Part shown: in pieces, positions 42,333 to 50,383 of the stretch
How the letters are laid out: every line of letters starts with the position of its first letter
Position numbering within the stretch: the stretch's first letter is position 1
Source of the DNA: Streptomyces spororaveus
Lineage (GTDB): Bacteria; Actinomycetota; Actinomycetes; Streptomycetales; Streptomycetaceae
Direction of reading: 5' to 3'
Length of the DNA stretch: 64,000 nucleotides
Assembly: GCF_016755875.1 (NCBI RefSeq)
Contig: NZ_BNED01000005.1
Span: 124,001 to 188,000, forward strand
Made by a program: the position numbers and the translations under genes
The notes under the pieces: model-generated
Told to the model about the DNA's origin: nothing
What the model saw: the letters and a program-made list of their open reading frames with translations, nothing else
The model's database searches: none

Positions 42333-42745
42333 ATCTCGGTCCCCGAGCGGCTGTCCACGGGGTGGACGACGACCGGGTAGTTCGGTGCGCCCTCGGGGAC
42401 CGGGCAGGCGTAGGCGCGGGCGGCGATCTCGGCAGCGCGGTCGAAGTCGACGACGTCGACGATCCAGTACCCGGCGAGCACCTCCTTGGCCTCCCCGTAC
42501 GGCCCGTCGGAGATCACGGGGGTGCCGTCGGCGGCCGCGGTGACCAGGCGGGCGTGCCGGGGGTCGGCCAGGCCTTGCCCGTCGACCCATTCGCCCGACT
42601 CGGCGAGGTCGTCGTTGAGGGCGCCCATGTAGTCGAACATCGCCTTGAGGTCCGCCTCGGACCATCCGGGGCTGTCGCTGTTCGCGGCGCCGCCCATGGC
42701 GTCGTAGTCGGCCTGCTTCCCGAGGACCATCAGCATGTACTTCAT
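42326..42745 (-). CDS. YCII/DGPF-domain protein paired with the ECF42 sigma factor
   Basis: The 139-residue protein has the YCII-related fold: MKYMLMVLGKQADYD at the start, then SDGPYGEAKEVLAGYWIVDVVDFDRAAEIAARA with the DGP(F/Y) motif. Genes of this type are typically next to ECF42 sigma factors and are their targets. A catalytic role is not settled. AAGGAGTGG sets ATG 42745; the stop overlaps the sigma start. Confidence 0.9.
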   Translation of the reverse strand: MKYMLMVLGKQADYDAMGGAANSDSPGWSEADLKAMFDYMGALNDDLAESGEWVDGQGLADPRHARLVTAAADGTPVISDGPYGEAKEVLAGYWIVDVVDFDRAAEIAARAYACPVPEGAPNYPVVVHPVDSRSGTEMC

Positions 42746-42901
42746 GGGGTGCCACTCCTTCTGTTCTGCGCGGCGGCTCCGGGATCGGGAGCCTCTCACC
42801 GGGGACGTCGGAGCCGTCCTTCCCATTTCGACACGTCGGCCGCGGCAGCGCGCGACGGCTTCGGCCGCGGGCCGCCCCGTACGGCCCCGTAGGCTCATCG
42901 C

Positions 42902-43333
42902 ATGAAGATCATCGACCTCGGGCCGGGCGACCCCCGGCTCACCGCGGACCTGCTGCCCGTGCTGCTCGAACTGCGTCCCCACCTCACCGAGGAGCTCTTC
43001 CTCGGCATCCTCGCCGAGGCGCACGGCCAGGGGCTGCGCTTCACCGCCGCCTACGACGCGGACGGCGTGTGCGTGGGCGCGGCCGGCTGGCGGATCGTCG
43101 TCAACACGGCGGCGGTGCGGTCGCTCTACGTCGACGACCTCGTCACCGCCTCCGCCACCCGTTCCACCGGCGTGGGCCACGAGCTGCTCGCGCACCTGGA
43201 GCGGCACGCCGTGGCCGCCGGCTGCACCGCCCTCACGCTGGAGTCGGGCACCCAGCGGACCGACGCGCACCGCTTCTACTTCCGCGAACGGATGGCGGTG
43301 ACCGCTTTCAGCTTCGAGAAGCCGCTCGGCTGA
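42902..43333 (+). CDS. GNAT-family N-acetyltransferase
   Basis: The 143-residue protein has the GNAT core: VRSLYVDDLVTASATRSTGVGHELLAHLERHAVAAGC, with T-G-V-G-H as the acetyl-CoA loop. HRFYFRERMAV follows, the C-terminal block of small acetyltransferases. TAGGCT at 42890-42895 puts a transcription start exactly on ATG 42902, with no ribosome site, so the message should be leaderless. Acceptor unknown. Confidence 0.88.
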   Translation: MKIIDLGPGDPRLTADLLPVLLELRPHLTEELFLGILAEAHGQGLRFTAAYDADGVCVGAAGWRIVVNTAAVRSLYVDDLVTASATRSTGVGHELLAHLERHAVAAGCTALTLESGTQRTDAHRFYFRERMAVTAFSFEKPLG

Positions 43334-43378
43334 CGCGTCCACCCGCCAACGCACGGGGGTGTGGGGCAGCATGGCCGC

Positions 43379-43732
43379 ATGGAACGTGTACGTGGAATCG
43401 GTGGGTACTTCATGCGGGCGGCCGACCCGGCCGCCCTGAGCGCGTGGTATCGCGAATGCCTGGGCCTGGACGCCGACGAACACGGCCTGTGGCAGCAGGG
43501 TGCCGGGCCGACGGTGTTCGCGACGTTCGAGTCCGAGACCGACTACTTCGGGTCCCGCGCCCAGCGGACCATGCTCAACTTCCGGGTCCGCGACCTCGAC
43601 GCGATGCTCGCGCAGCTGCGCGCCGCGGGAGCGGACGTGGACGAGGAGACGCAGGACATGGAGGGGGTCGGCCGATTCGGCTGGGTCGCCGATCCGGAGG
43701 GCAACCGGATCGAGCTGTGGCAGCCCGCCTGA
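43379..43732 (+). CDS. VOC-family (glyoxalase/bleomycin-resistance fold) protein
   Basis: The 117-residue protein follows the vicinal-oxygen-chelate pattern: GGYFMRAADPAALSAWYRECLGL, a central NFRVRDLDAMLAQLRAAG and the metal-binding end FGWVADPEGNRIELWQP. The metal ligands would be one His/Gln-type residue and Glu near the end. Members are lyases, dioxygenases or drug-binding proteins; this one cannot be assigned further. ATG 43379 was chosen over upstream GTG. Confidence 0.85.
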   Translation: MERVRGIGGYFMRAADPAALSAWYRECLGLDADEHGLWQQGAGPTVFATFESETDYFGSRAQRTMLNFRVRDLDAMLAQLRAAGADVDEETQDMEGVGRFGWVADPEGNRIELWQPA

Positions 43733-43834
43733 CCGCTGACGCAGGTGGGCAGCCACGCGCCCGTCCGAGACATCAGGCCACTTTCCCGGAATTGGCCTTG
43801 CCCAGAGGCTGATTGGCCTCGATACGTTCACGGC

Positions 43835-44698
43835 ATGCGCATCCAGATCGTAGACGCCTTCACCAGCCGCCCCTTCACCGGAAACCCCGCCGGTGTGTGC
43901 CTGCTCCCGGTCGGCCCCTGGCCGGACGACGTATGGCTGGGGCAGCTCGCCGCCGAGCTGAACCATCCGGAGACGGCCTTCGCCCTGCCGCTCCCGGCCG
44001 GGTCCGAGGCCGACTGGGAGATCCGCTGGTTCACCCCGCTCGTCGAGGCCAACCTCTGCGGCCATGCCACATTGGCCACGGTGCACACCCTGCGCCGGGA
44101 GGGGCTGCTGACCGGTGGTCCGGTGCGGTTCCTGAGCCGGTCCAGCGGTCTGCTCACCGCGTGGGCCGAAGGGTCGGACGGGGAGGACGGAGTGGACGGG
44201 GTGGACGGGGAGATCACCCTGGACTTCCCGGCCGCCCCCGGCGCCCAGGTGCCGGTACCCGCGGGCCTCGCCGACGCCCTGGGGGTTCGACCCGAAGCCA
44301 CATTCCGTACGGGCGCGCTCGGCGATCTGCTCACGGTCCTGCCCGACGAGGCCGCCGTACGGGCCCTGCGGCCCGACCTGGAGGCGATCGCGGCCCTGTC
44401 CCTGCGCGAGGGGGTGCGCGGGGTCATCGTCACCGCGGCGGCCGAGGCGGCGGGGTCCGGGTACGACTTCGTCTCCCGGTTCTTCGCTCCCGCCCGGGGC
44501 ATCCCCGAGGACCCGGTCACCGGCAGCGCCCATACCGCGCTCGCCCCTTACTGGGCGGCGCGGCTGGGCCGGGGCGACGCCCTCACCGGCCTGCAGGCCT
44601 CGGGCCGCCCCGGGCAGGTCAAGGTCGCGCTCCACGGGGACCGGGTACTCCTCACCGGACGCGCGGTCACCGTCCTGGAGGCCACGCTTAGCGTCTGA
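43835..44698 (+). CDS. PhzF-family isomerase-like protein
   Basis: The 287-residue protein is a two-lobed PhzF/diaminopimelate-epimerase fold: FTSRPFTGNPAGVCLLP at the start, ELNHPETAFALP with the conserved Glu, then EANLCGHATLA and a C-terminal EDPVTGSAHTALAPYW. Most members act as isomerases of unknown substrate; only PhzF itself makes phenazine, and no phenazine genes are here. A Gly/Asp-rich insertion (near 115) is unusual but short. Confidence 0.9.
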   Translation: MRIQIVDAFTSRPFTGNPAGVCLLPVGPWPDDVWLGQLAAELNHPETAFALPLPAGSEADWEIRWFTPLVEANLCGHATLATVHTLRREGLLTGGPVRFLSRSSGLLTAWAEGSDGEDGVDGVDGEITLDFPAAPGAQVPVPAGLADALGVRPEATFRTGALGDLLTVLPDEAAVRALRPDLEAIAALSLREGVRGVIVTAAAEAAGSGYDFVSRFFAPARGIPEDPVTGSAHTALAPYWAARLGRGDALTGLQASGRPGQVKVALHGDRVLLTGRAVTVLEATLSV

Positions 44699-44814
44699 CC
44701 GGCCGCCGGGCAACCGTGACCGAACCGTCGCCGCCCCGAAGCGTGATCGACCTCGTCGGCAGGCCGCCTCCTTGCTAGCTTCCTGCCGAAGCCGAACCCT
44801 GGAGGACCGATCAC

Positions 44815-45543
44815 ATGCCAGCATCCCGAGGCCCCCGCAGCGCACTGAGCGCGGCGGCCGTGGCCGCCGTCCTGCTGGCGGGCGCCACCGGGTGCGGGGA
44901 CGAGAACGGCGCGGCCCCGGCGGCGGCCTCCGTCGCGGCCTCCGGTTCGGCGTCCGCCGCGGTGTCGCCGTCGGTGTCCGACACGGGTCCGGCCTCCGCC
45001 TCGCCGTCGGCCCCCGCCTCCTCGCCACCCGGGTCCTCCGTACCCGCGACCCCGGCCCCGGCGGTCACCCGGATCGTGACGCCTCCCCCGGCTCCGACCC
45101 GGCTCACGGTCGCGGTCGACACCCGGGGCGGCCGGCTCGCCCTCGTACGGGGCGGCGCCCCGCAGGAGTTCACCGTCACCCTGTGGAACGGCAACTCCGC
45201 CGCATACCGGCATGTGCTGGTGGCCTTCCAGATGGAGATGCTGGTCGGCGAACCCGGCGCCGGAGCAGGCGGCGGGTCGGGTTTCCTGCTGGAACGTTTC
45301 GACCCGGCCTCGGGCAGCTGGCGCCCGGCCGCCGACTTCCGTGTCGCGAACGACGTCAAGCCGCCGTCGCAGTTCTCGGGCGGCGGCCCGCTCGCCCGCG
45401 AGGCCGTACGCACCGAGCGCTACCGGCTGCGCGCCACGGCGGGCGGACCCACGGGCAGCAGCCCGCTGGTGGTGTCCTTCATCGACACGGACGCCGACGG
45501 TGAGGTCGCGGCCCATGTGGTCCTCGGGCACAGCACCCGCTGA
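44815..45543 (+). CDS. Lipoprotein with Ser/Ala/Pro linker
   Basis: A signal peptide with lipobox ATGC starts the 242-residue protein. A linker of about 60 residues is made of Ser, Ala, Pro and Thr. The C-terminal domain (about 95-242) is all-beta in appearance, with VTLWNGNSAAYRHVLVAFQME. I recognise no family, but the strand spacing suggests an Ig-like module. GGAGGA precedes the ATG and TAGCTT near 44776 may be a -10. Confidence 0.8.
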   Translation: MPASRGPRSALSAAAVAAVLLAGATGCGDENGAAPAAASVAASGSASAAVSPSVSDTGPASASPSAPASSPPGSSVPATPAPAVTRIVTPPPAPTRLTVAVDTRGGRLALVRGGAPQEFTVTLWNGNSAAYRHVLVAFQMEMLVGEPGAGAGGGSGFLLERFDPASGSWRPAADFRVANDVKPPSQFSGGGPLAREAVRTERYRLRATAGGPTGSSPLVVSFIDTDADGEVAAHVVLGHSTR

Positions 45544-45557
45544 GGCGGATGAGCCCG

Positions 45558-45580
45558 TGCCGGGCGGGCCCGGCCCGGCA
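45558..45580. terminator. Hairpin between convergent genes
   Basis: TGCCGGGC and its complement pair over 8 bp around a 7-base loop, between the lipoprotein stop and the end of the small minus-strand gene. Confidence 0.55.
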
Positions 45581-45598
45581 AGGTCCGGAAGGGGCGGC

Positions 45599-45838
45599 CT
45601 AGCCCGGGATGGTCCAGGTGAACTTCCCGCCACTGACCCAGTGGACCACCTCCAGGTCGTCGAGGTCGTGGATGGTGATCCCCGCCTCCGCTGCGATCAG
45701 GAGCACGTCCGTCATCGATCTCGCCCTGCCGACGAACTCTCCGTCGACCTCCACGATACGGAAGGGCGGGTTTCCGGGTTGCACCCCCCGTACGGTGATC
45801 CGCGCCGGGGAGATGTGAGGTGTCGAGCCTTCGGTCAT
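45599..45838 (-). CDS. Small hypothetical protein
   Basis: The 79-residue protein reads HISPARITVRGVQPGNPPFRIVEVDGEFVG and later ITIHDLDDLEVVHWVSGGKFTWTIPG. It looks like a single compact alpha/beta domain. No ribosome site is clear, and the assignment rests on codon bias and position. No family is recognised. Confidence 0.6.
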   Translation of the reverse strand: MTEGSTPHISPARITVRGVQPGNPPFRIVEVDGEFVGRARSMTDVLLIAAEAGITIHDLDDLEVVHWVSGGKFTWTIPG

Positions 45839-45917
45839 GCGGAGACGGTCGCACGTCGTGGCCGGTGACGGGCTCGGCGACACGTTCGAGGGGCCCGATC
45901 GGCGTCCCGCGGGGCGC

Positions 45918-46631
45918 TCAGATCGTCTCCCGCCCCGTCTCCCCCAGGGCGTACGCCGCCGTCCGCCAGGCTGCGGTGACGGCCTGACGGGCCCGGTCCG
46001 TGGCCTCCGGCACCCGGTCGGGCAGGTACAGCGGCGAGCCGATGTGGACGTGGAAGCCGGGCCTGCGCAGCGGGGCGGTGAAGACGCCGGCGAGCTGCTT
46101 GGCGCCGCTCCCCGAGCACAGGCGGCGGGCACCCGCCTGGCCGACGGGCACGACCGGAGCGCCCGTCGCGGCGGCGAGCCGGGCCAGGCCGCTGCGGAAG
46201 GGGCCGGGAGCCGTCTCCCCCGCGTCGCGGCGCAGGGGCAGCCGGCCTTCGCCGTAGAGCAGCACGCTGCGGCCCGAGGCGAGGGCGACGGCCGCGGCGT
46301 CGAGGGAATCCGCCGCGCGGGCGGTGCCGCGGTGCACGGCGATATGGCCGTCGCGGCGGAGCGCGGAGCCGAGCAGCGGCACCCGCCAGAGGCCACTGGT
46401 GGCCAGGATGACCGGCTCGATCCCGTACCGGCGCAGTGCGGCGACGACGAGGGCCGGGTCGGCGAGGGAGGTGTGGTTGGCGACCAGGATGGCGCCGGGT
46501 GCGGGGCGCGCCCCGGGGTCGGCGGTGACGGTCAGCCGCCCGAAGGCGGGCACGAGGGCGGCGGCGATTCGGCTGAGCATGGACGACCCCGTTCGGATGG
46601 CGCGGCGGTGGCGCGGTGCGTTGTGGCCCAT
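45918..46631 (-). CDS. PlsC-family lysophospholipid acyltransferase
   Basis: The 237-residue protein has the acyltransferase motif NHTSLADP (His53-x4-Asp58) and, further on, LLYGEGRLPLRRD in place of the usual PEGTRS block, followed by ALARLAAATGAPVVPVG. Such enzymes acylate lysophosphatidate or similar acceptors at the membrane. The altered second motif could change acceptor choice. The ATG at 46631 lacks a ribosome site; Met18 at 46580 is an alternative. Confidence 0.85.
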   Translation of the reverse strand: MGHNAPRHRRAIRTGSSMLSRIAAALVPAFGRLTVTADPGARPAPGAILVANHTSLADPALVVAALRRYGIEPVILATSGLWRVPLLGSALRRDGHIAVHRGTARAADSLDAAAVALASGRSVLLYGEGRLPLRRDAGETAPGPFRSGLARLAAATGAPVVPVGQAGARRLCSGSGAKQLAGVFTAPLRRPGFHVHIGSPLYLPDRVPEATDRARQAVTAAWRTAAYALGETGRETI

Positions 46632-46810
46632 GGTCGGCCGGTGCGGCAGGCGGGGTCATGAGTAGGCGTACTCAGCGAATATGACCGAACGGTCACAAGA
46701 TCCAGGGCACGGAACGAGCGGAACGACGGGGACATCTAGCGGTGCGGCGGGGCTCCGCGGGGGTCTCGCCGGTCGTATCGGCATGGTGTGAGCAGCAAGG
46801 CGGGGCTGGG

Positions 46811-49516
46811 ATGAAGGCGGTAACGGTGGCGGGCGGTTCCTCGGACGAGCCGGAGATCGAGGCAGAGACCACCGTCGTGGAGGGGACGCCCGAGGTGGCG
46901 GCCGAGGCCGACGCCGAGGGGCGGGTGGAGCCGGAGGCCACGGACACGGACTCGGACTCGGACGACGCGACCGGTTCGGCGGCCGACGCCCGGGCCGGAT
47001 CCGGCCCCTCGGACGCGGTGACGGCGCAGCCGAAGGCCGAGCCCGAACCCACGCCCGAGGCAGACCCGGAGCCCGAGGGCGACACCGCCCCCCGGCCCGC
47101 CCGTGACGCCGAGGCCGAACCCGCGCGCCGCCGGCTCGAAGACGAGCCCCAGCCGGAGGCAGGAGCGAAGGCCGGGGGCGAACTCCCGAGTGAGGCCCGT
47201 TCCGCGGCCGAAGCCGCACCGGCGGCAGCCGCCCCGGAGAACGGCCCGCGGACCGCGGCCGTCCCCGAAGCCGACCCGCGCGCCGGAACCAGGCCCGAGC
47301 CGGAGGCGGCAGCGGACACCGCCCCCGAGCCCGAAGCCGAACCGAAGGCGGCGGCCGACGTCGAGCCCGAAGCCGAGATCGAGGCCCGCACCGAGCCCAA
47401 GGCGAAGGCGGCAGCGAACGCCGCGCCTGAGGCGGAAGCCGAGCCGAAGGCCGCGGCCGACGCCGAGCCCGACGGCGAAGCCGACCCGGAGGCCGACACG
47501 GGCCCCGAGGGCAGGACCGAACCCGAAGCAGCCCGCGTCGAGACCGACGACACACCCGAGGCAGAGGCGGCGGCGCAGGCCGCGCCCGAGGACGGAGCCG
47601 AGCCGAAGGCCGCGGCGGACCCCGAGCCCCCGGCCAAGGACCCCGCCGACGCCAAGGCCGACCCCGAGCCGAAGGCAGAAGCAGAAGCCGCGGCGAAGGC
47701 CGCGCCCCAGCGCAAAACCGACCCCGAGCCCCCGGCCAAGGGCCCCGCCGACGCCAAGGCCGACTCCGAGCCGAAGGCAGAAGCAGAAGCCGCGGCGAAG
47801 GCCGCGCCCCAGGGCAAAACCGACCCCGAGCCCCCGGCCAAGGGCCCCGCCGACGCCAAGGCCGACTCCGAACCGGAGGAAGAGGCAGGGGGCGAGTCCG
47901 AGGGTCGGAGCGGGGCGGGCGAGCGCTCCGCCCGGGATCAGGCCGACGGCGGGACCGAGCCGGAGGCTCCGGGCGGGTCCGGTGCCGCCGCCGACGAGAC
48001 GATGCTCATCGCCCTGCCCAAGCAGAAGACCGCCGGGCCCTCCTGGGCGCGGGAGCCGAAGCCGGAGCCTGAGCCGGACCCCGAGCGGACGAGCCAGTTC
48101 GTCGCGCTCAAGGACATCGACCTGCCCGCACCCGTCGCGCCGCGGGCTCAGCCGCGGCCCGCCGCCGAGGCCAAGGCGGCGGTGGCGGCCCCCGCCGTAC
48201 CGCTGCCCCCGCTCGATCTGCTCGCCGAGCTCACCAACACCCCCGCCCCGCCGGAGACCCCGCGCCGGACCGCGCTGCGCCGCGTCAAGATATGGACGCC
48301 GATCCTGCTCCTCCTCGCGGGCGCCGGCGTCGGCGCGCAGCTTCTGCGCCCGCTGCCCGCCCCGCAGCTCGTCGCCGCCGAGACCGACCGCACCCTCGAC
48401 GGGCAGTTCTCCGTCCCCTGGCCCGCCAAGGGCCAGGGCGCCGTTCGCGTCTCCGGCTCCGGCGACATCGGCACGTTCGGGGAGCAGAAGCCCGTCCCGA
48501 CGGCCAGCGTCGCCAAGGTGATGACGGCCTACGTGATCCTCAAGGGCCACCCGCTCCGCAAGGCCGACCCGGGTCCGGACATCACGATCGACGCGAAGAC
48601 CGTGGCGGACGGCAAAGCCGACCACGAGTCCCGCGTCGAGGGTCTGACCGTCGGGCAGAAGTTCAGCCAGCAGGACGTGCTCAAGATGCTCATGATCCCC
48701 TCGGGCAACAACGCCGCGCGCCTGCTGGCGCGCTGGGACACCGGCACCGACTCCGAGGCCGCGTTCGTCGCGAAGATGAACGCCGCCGCCAAGGAGCTCG
48801 GGATGACGAACACCACGTACACGGACCCCAGCGGTCTGGACTCGGGCACCGTCAGCACCGCCGTCGATCAGCTGAAGCTCGCCGAAGCCGTCATGAAGGA
48901 CGAGGTGTTCCGTTCGATCGTCGCGCTCCCGAACGCCAGCATCAAGGGGTTGTCCACGCGGCTCGAGAACAACAACATCCTGCTCACCTCCCAGGGGCTC
49001 AGCATCCGGGGGATCAAGACCGGTTCCAGCACGCCCGCCGGCGGGGCCCTGATGTGGGCGGCGTACAAGTCGATCGATGGCAAGGACCAGTTGGTCCTCG
49101 GCACGTTGATGGATCAGCATGCGGACGGGCCGGACGAGGACGGCGCGGACAGCCTGAAGCTGGTGCTGGCGAACAGCAAGACGATCATCGAGGGGGTACG
49201 GACGGCGCTCGCGTCGGCTCCGGTGATCCGCAAGGGCGACGTCGTGGGCCATGTGGACGACGGGCTCGGCGGCCGTACGCCGTTGGTGGCCACCAAGGAC
49301 CTGAACGTGATCGGCGTGCCGGGCCAGCAGCTGAAGCTGTCCGTCACGACCGGCGCCGGCGCGGGTGCCGGAGCGCTGCCGCACACCGCGAAGGCCGGTA
49401 CCGAGGTGGCCGTACTGACGGTGGGCAGCGGAGAAGGAGCCAAGAGCGTGCCGGTGGCGGTCAAGGGCGCCCTGGCCGAGCCCTCGTTCGGAACCCGGCT
49501 GACGCGCGGCCGCTGA
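46811..49516 (+). CDS. DacA-type D-alanyl-D-alanine carboxypeptidase with very long acidic N-terminus
   Basis: The 901-residue protein starts with about 490 residues made almost entirely of Glu, Ala, Pro, Lys and Asp, including near-identical 34-residue repeats. One membrane segment follows (about 495-514, WTPILLLLAGAGVGAQ), and then an extracellular class C penicillin-binding fold of the D,D-carboxypeptidase group: Ser566-Val-Ala-Lys569, Ser631-Gly-Asn633 and Lys736-Thr-Gly738. The enzyme trims pentapeptides of peptidoglycan. The acidic segment is cytoplasmic by topology. ATG 46811 is set by weak spacing signals; GTG 46742 is also in frame. Confidence 0.9.
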   Translation: MKAVTVAGGSSDEPEIEAETTVVEGTPEVAAEADAEGRVEPEATDTDSDSDDATGSAADARAGSGPSDAVTAQPKAEPEPTPEADPEPEGDTAPRPARDAEAEPARRRLEDEPQPEAGAKAGGELPSEARSAAEAAPAAAAPENGPRTAAVPEADPRAGTRPEPEAAADTAPEPEAEPKAAADVEPEAEIEARTEPKAKAAANAAPEAEAEPKAAADAEPDGEADPEADTGPEGRTEPEAARVETDDTPEAEAAAQAAPEDGAEPKAAADPEPPAKDPADAKADPEPKAEAEAAAKAAPQRKTDPEPPAKGPADAKADSEPKAEAEAAAKAAPQGKTDPEPPAKGPADAKADSEPEEEAGGESEGRSGAGERSARDQADGGTEPEAPGGSGAAADETMLIALPKQKTAGPSWAREPKPEPEPDPERTSQFVALKDIDLPAPVAPRAQPRPAAEAKAAVAAPAVPLPPLDLLAELTNTPAPPETPRRTALRRVKIWTPILLLLAGAGVGAQLLRPLPAPQLVAAETDRTLDGQFSVPWPAKGQGAVRVSGSGDIGTFGEQKPVPTASVAKVMTAYVILKGHPLRKADPGPDITIDAKTVADGKADHESRVEGLTVGQKFSQQDVLKMLMIPSGNNAARLLARWDTGTDSEAAFVAKMNAAAKELGMTNTTYTDPSGLDSGTVSTAVDQLKLAEAVMKDEVFRSIVALPNASIKGLSTRLENNNILLTSQGLSIRGIKTGSSTPAGGALMWAAYKSIDGKDQLVLGTLMDQHADGPDEDGADSLKLVLANSKTIIEGVRTALASAPVIRKGDVVGHVDDGLGGRTPLVATKDLNVIGVPGQQLKLSVTTGAGAGAGALPHTAKAGTEVAVLTVGSGEGAKSVPVAVKGALAEPSFGTRLTRGR
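47618..47877 (+). repeat. 102-bp tandem repeats within the carboxypeptidase gene
   Basis: Copies of a 102-base unit begin at 47618, 47720 and 47822, the last partial. Each encodes 34 residues starting DPEPPAK and containing PADAKAD. The copies are nearly identical at the DNA level, which points to recent duplication by slippage or unequal crossover. Confidence 0.9.
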
Positions 49517-49531
49517 ATCGCGGGCGGGTGA

Positions 49532-49565
49532 GGGGAGGCCGCGGCCCGTGGGCCGCGGCCTCCCC
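49532..49565. terminator. Strong bidirectional terminator
   Basis: A perfect 15-bp stem (GGGGAGGCCGCGGCC with its complement) closes a 4-base loop. It sits between the carboxypeptidase stop and the convergent end of the vWA operon. Confidence 0.85.
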
Positions 49566-49570
49566 GTTCC

Positions 49571-50383
49571 TCAGGCGCCCGGGGGCACCCGGGTCGGGCG
49601 GCCGGAGCCACGGGTGAGGGTGTACCCGAAGACTCCCGCGAGGGCGGCGAGCACGCCGCCCGCGGCGGTCCAGATCCAGCGGTCCGACCACCAGCCGCCG
49701 GACCAGCCGTCCTCCGGCTCGCGCAGGGTCGCCGTCACGGTGCCCGCGACCAGCGGGGTGGACAGCGCCCCGTCCACCGCGCGACTGCCGCCGGTCTCCT
49801 TGACGTCCGCCTCGATCGCCGCGCGGATCGGCAGGCCCTTGTCCTCGTCCGGCTGGCCGATGGCGGTCAGGCGTACGTAGTAGCTCCCCGGCAGCGGGTC
49901 GTTGGCCCACGGCTCGGCGCCCGCGCGTACGGTGCGCAGGGTGCAGGACAGTTCGACCGTGGCGGCTTCCTTCGCCGCGGCCGCGGTCTGCGTGCCGTAG
50001 GTGCACGCCTGCCGGCGGCGCAGCCCGTCGTACACGTCGAGCTGCCAGGTCGAGGCGCCGTGCCGGGCCGCCGGCTCGGGCAGGGTGACGGCGGCCTTCA
50101 CCGTGGCGCGCTGCTGCGCGTCGATCGGCACCACCCAGTAGAGGTAGTCGCCGCTGGACGCGCCGGCCGTGGCCTTCTGGCCGGGGCGGAACGCCGCCGC
50201 GGTACGGAAGCTGGTGCCTGCCTCGGTCGGAGCGGACTCGGCCTTGGCTCCGCCCCCGGTCGCGGAGGCGGTGGCACTCGGCGAGGGAGAGTCAGCGACG
50301 GCCGTGCCCACGGCCGTGCCCGCCACCGTGAGGGCGGCGGCCGCGGCCAGCAGGGACGCGGTCAGTGTGGCTACTCTACGCAT
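49571..50383 (-). CDS. Secreted membrane-anchored protein, partner of the vWA protein
   Basis: The 270-residue protein has a signal peptide, an extracellular domain of about 180 residues with two Cys (QACTYG and LSCTL) and a C-terminal membrane helix (WIWTAAGGVLAALAGVFGYTL) followed by a basic tail. Strands such as GDYLYWVVPI and GSYYVRLTAIG suggest a beta-sandwich. Its ATG overlaps the stop of the vWA gene (ATGA), and GGAGGA precedes it. The pair shares the same topology, so both proteins probably work together outside the membrane. Confidence 0.8.
   Translation of the reverse strand: MRRVATLTASLLAAAAALTVAGTAVGTAVADSPSPSATASATGGGAKAESAPTEAGTSFRTAAAFRPGQKATAGASSGDYLYWVVPIDAQQRATVKAAVTLPEPAARHGASTWQLDVYDGLRRRQACTYGTQTAAAAKEAATVELSCTLRTVRAGAEPWANDPLPGSYYVRLTAIGQPDEDKGLPIRAAIEADVKETGGSRAVDGALSTPLVAGTVTATLREPEDGWSGGWWSDRWIWTAAGGVLAALAGVFGYTLTRGSGRPTRVPPGA

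Noticed and set aside
42746..45028. Upstream extension of the YCII gene across several plus-strand genes
   Set aside because: The extension lies antisense to GNAT, VOC, PhzF and lipoprotein genes and has no motif. The ribosome site before 42745 fixes the start.
46736..49384. Long minus-strand frame opposite the DacA-type gene
   Set aside because: The translation consists of Gly, Leu, Arg and Val repeats that mirror the acidic repeats of the plus strand; there is no start signal.
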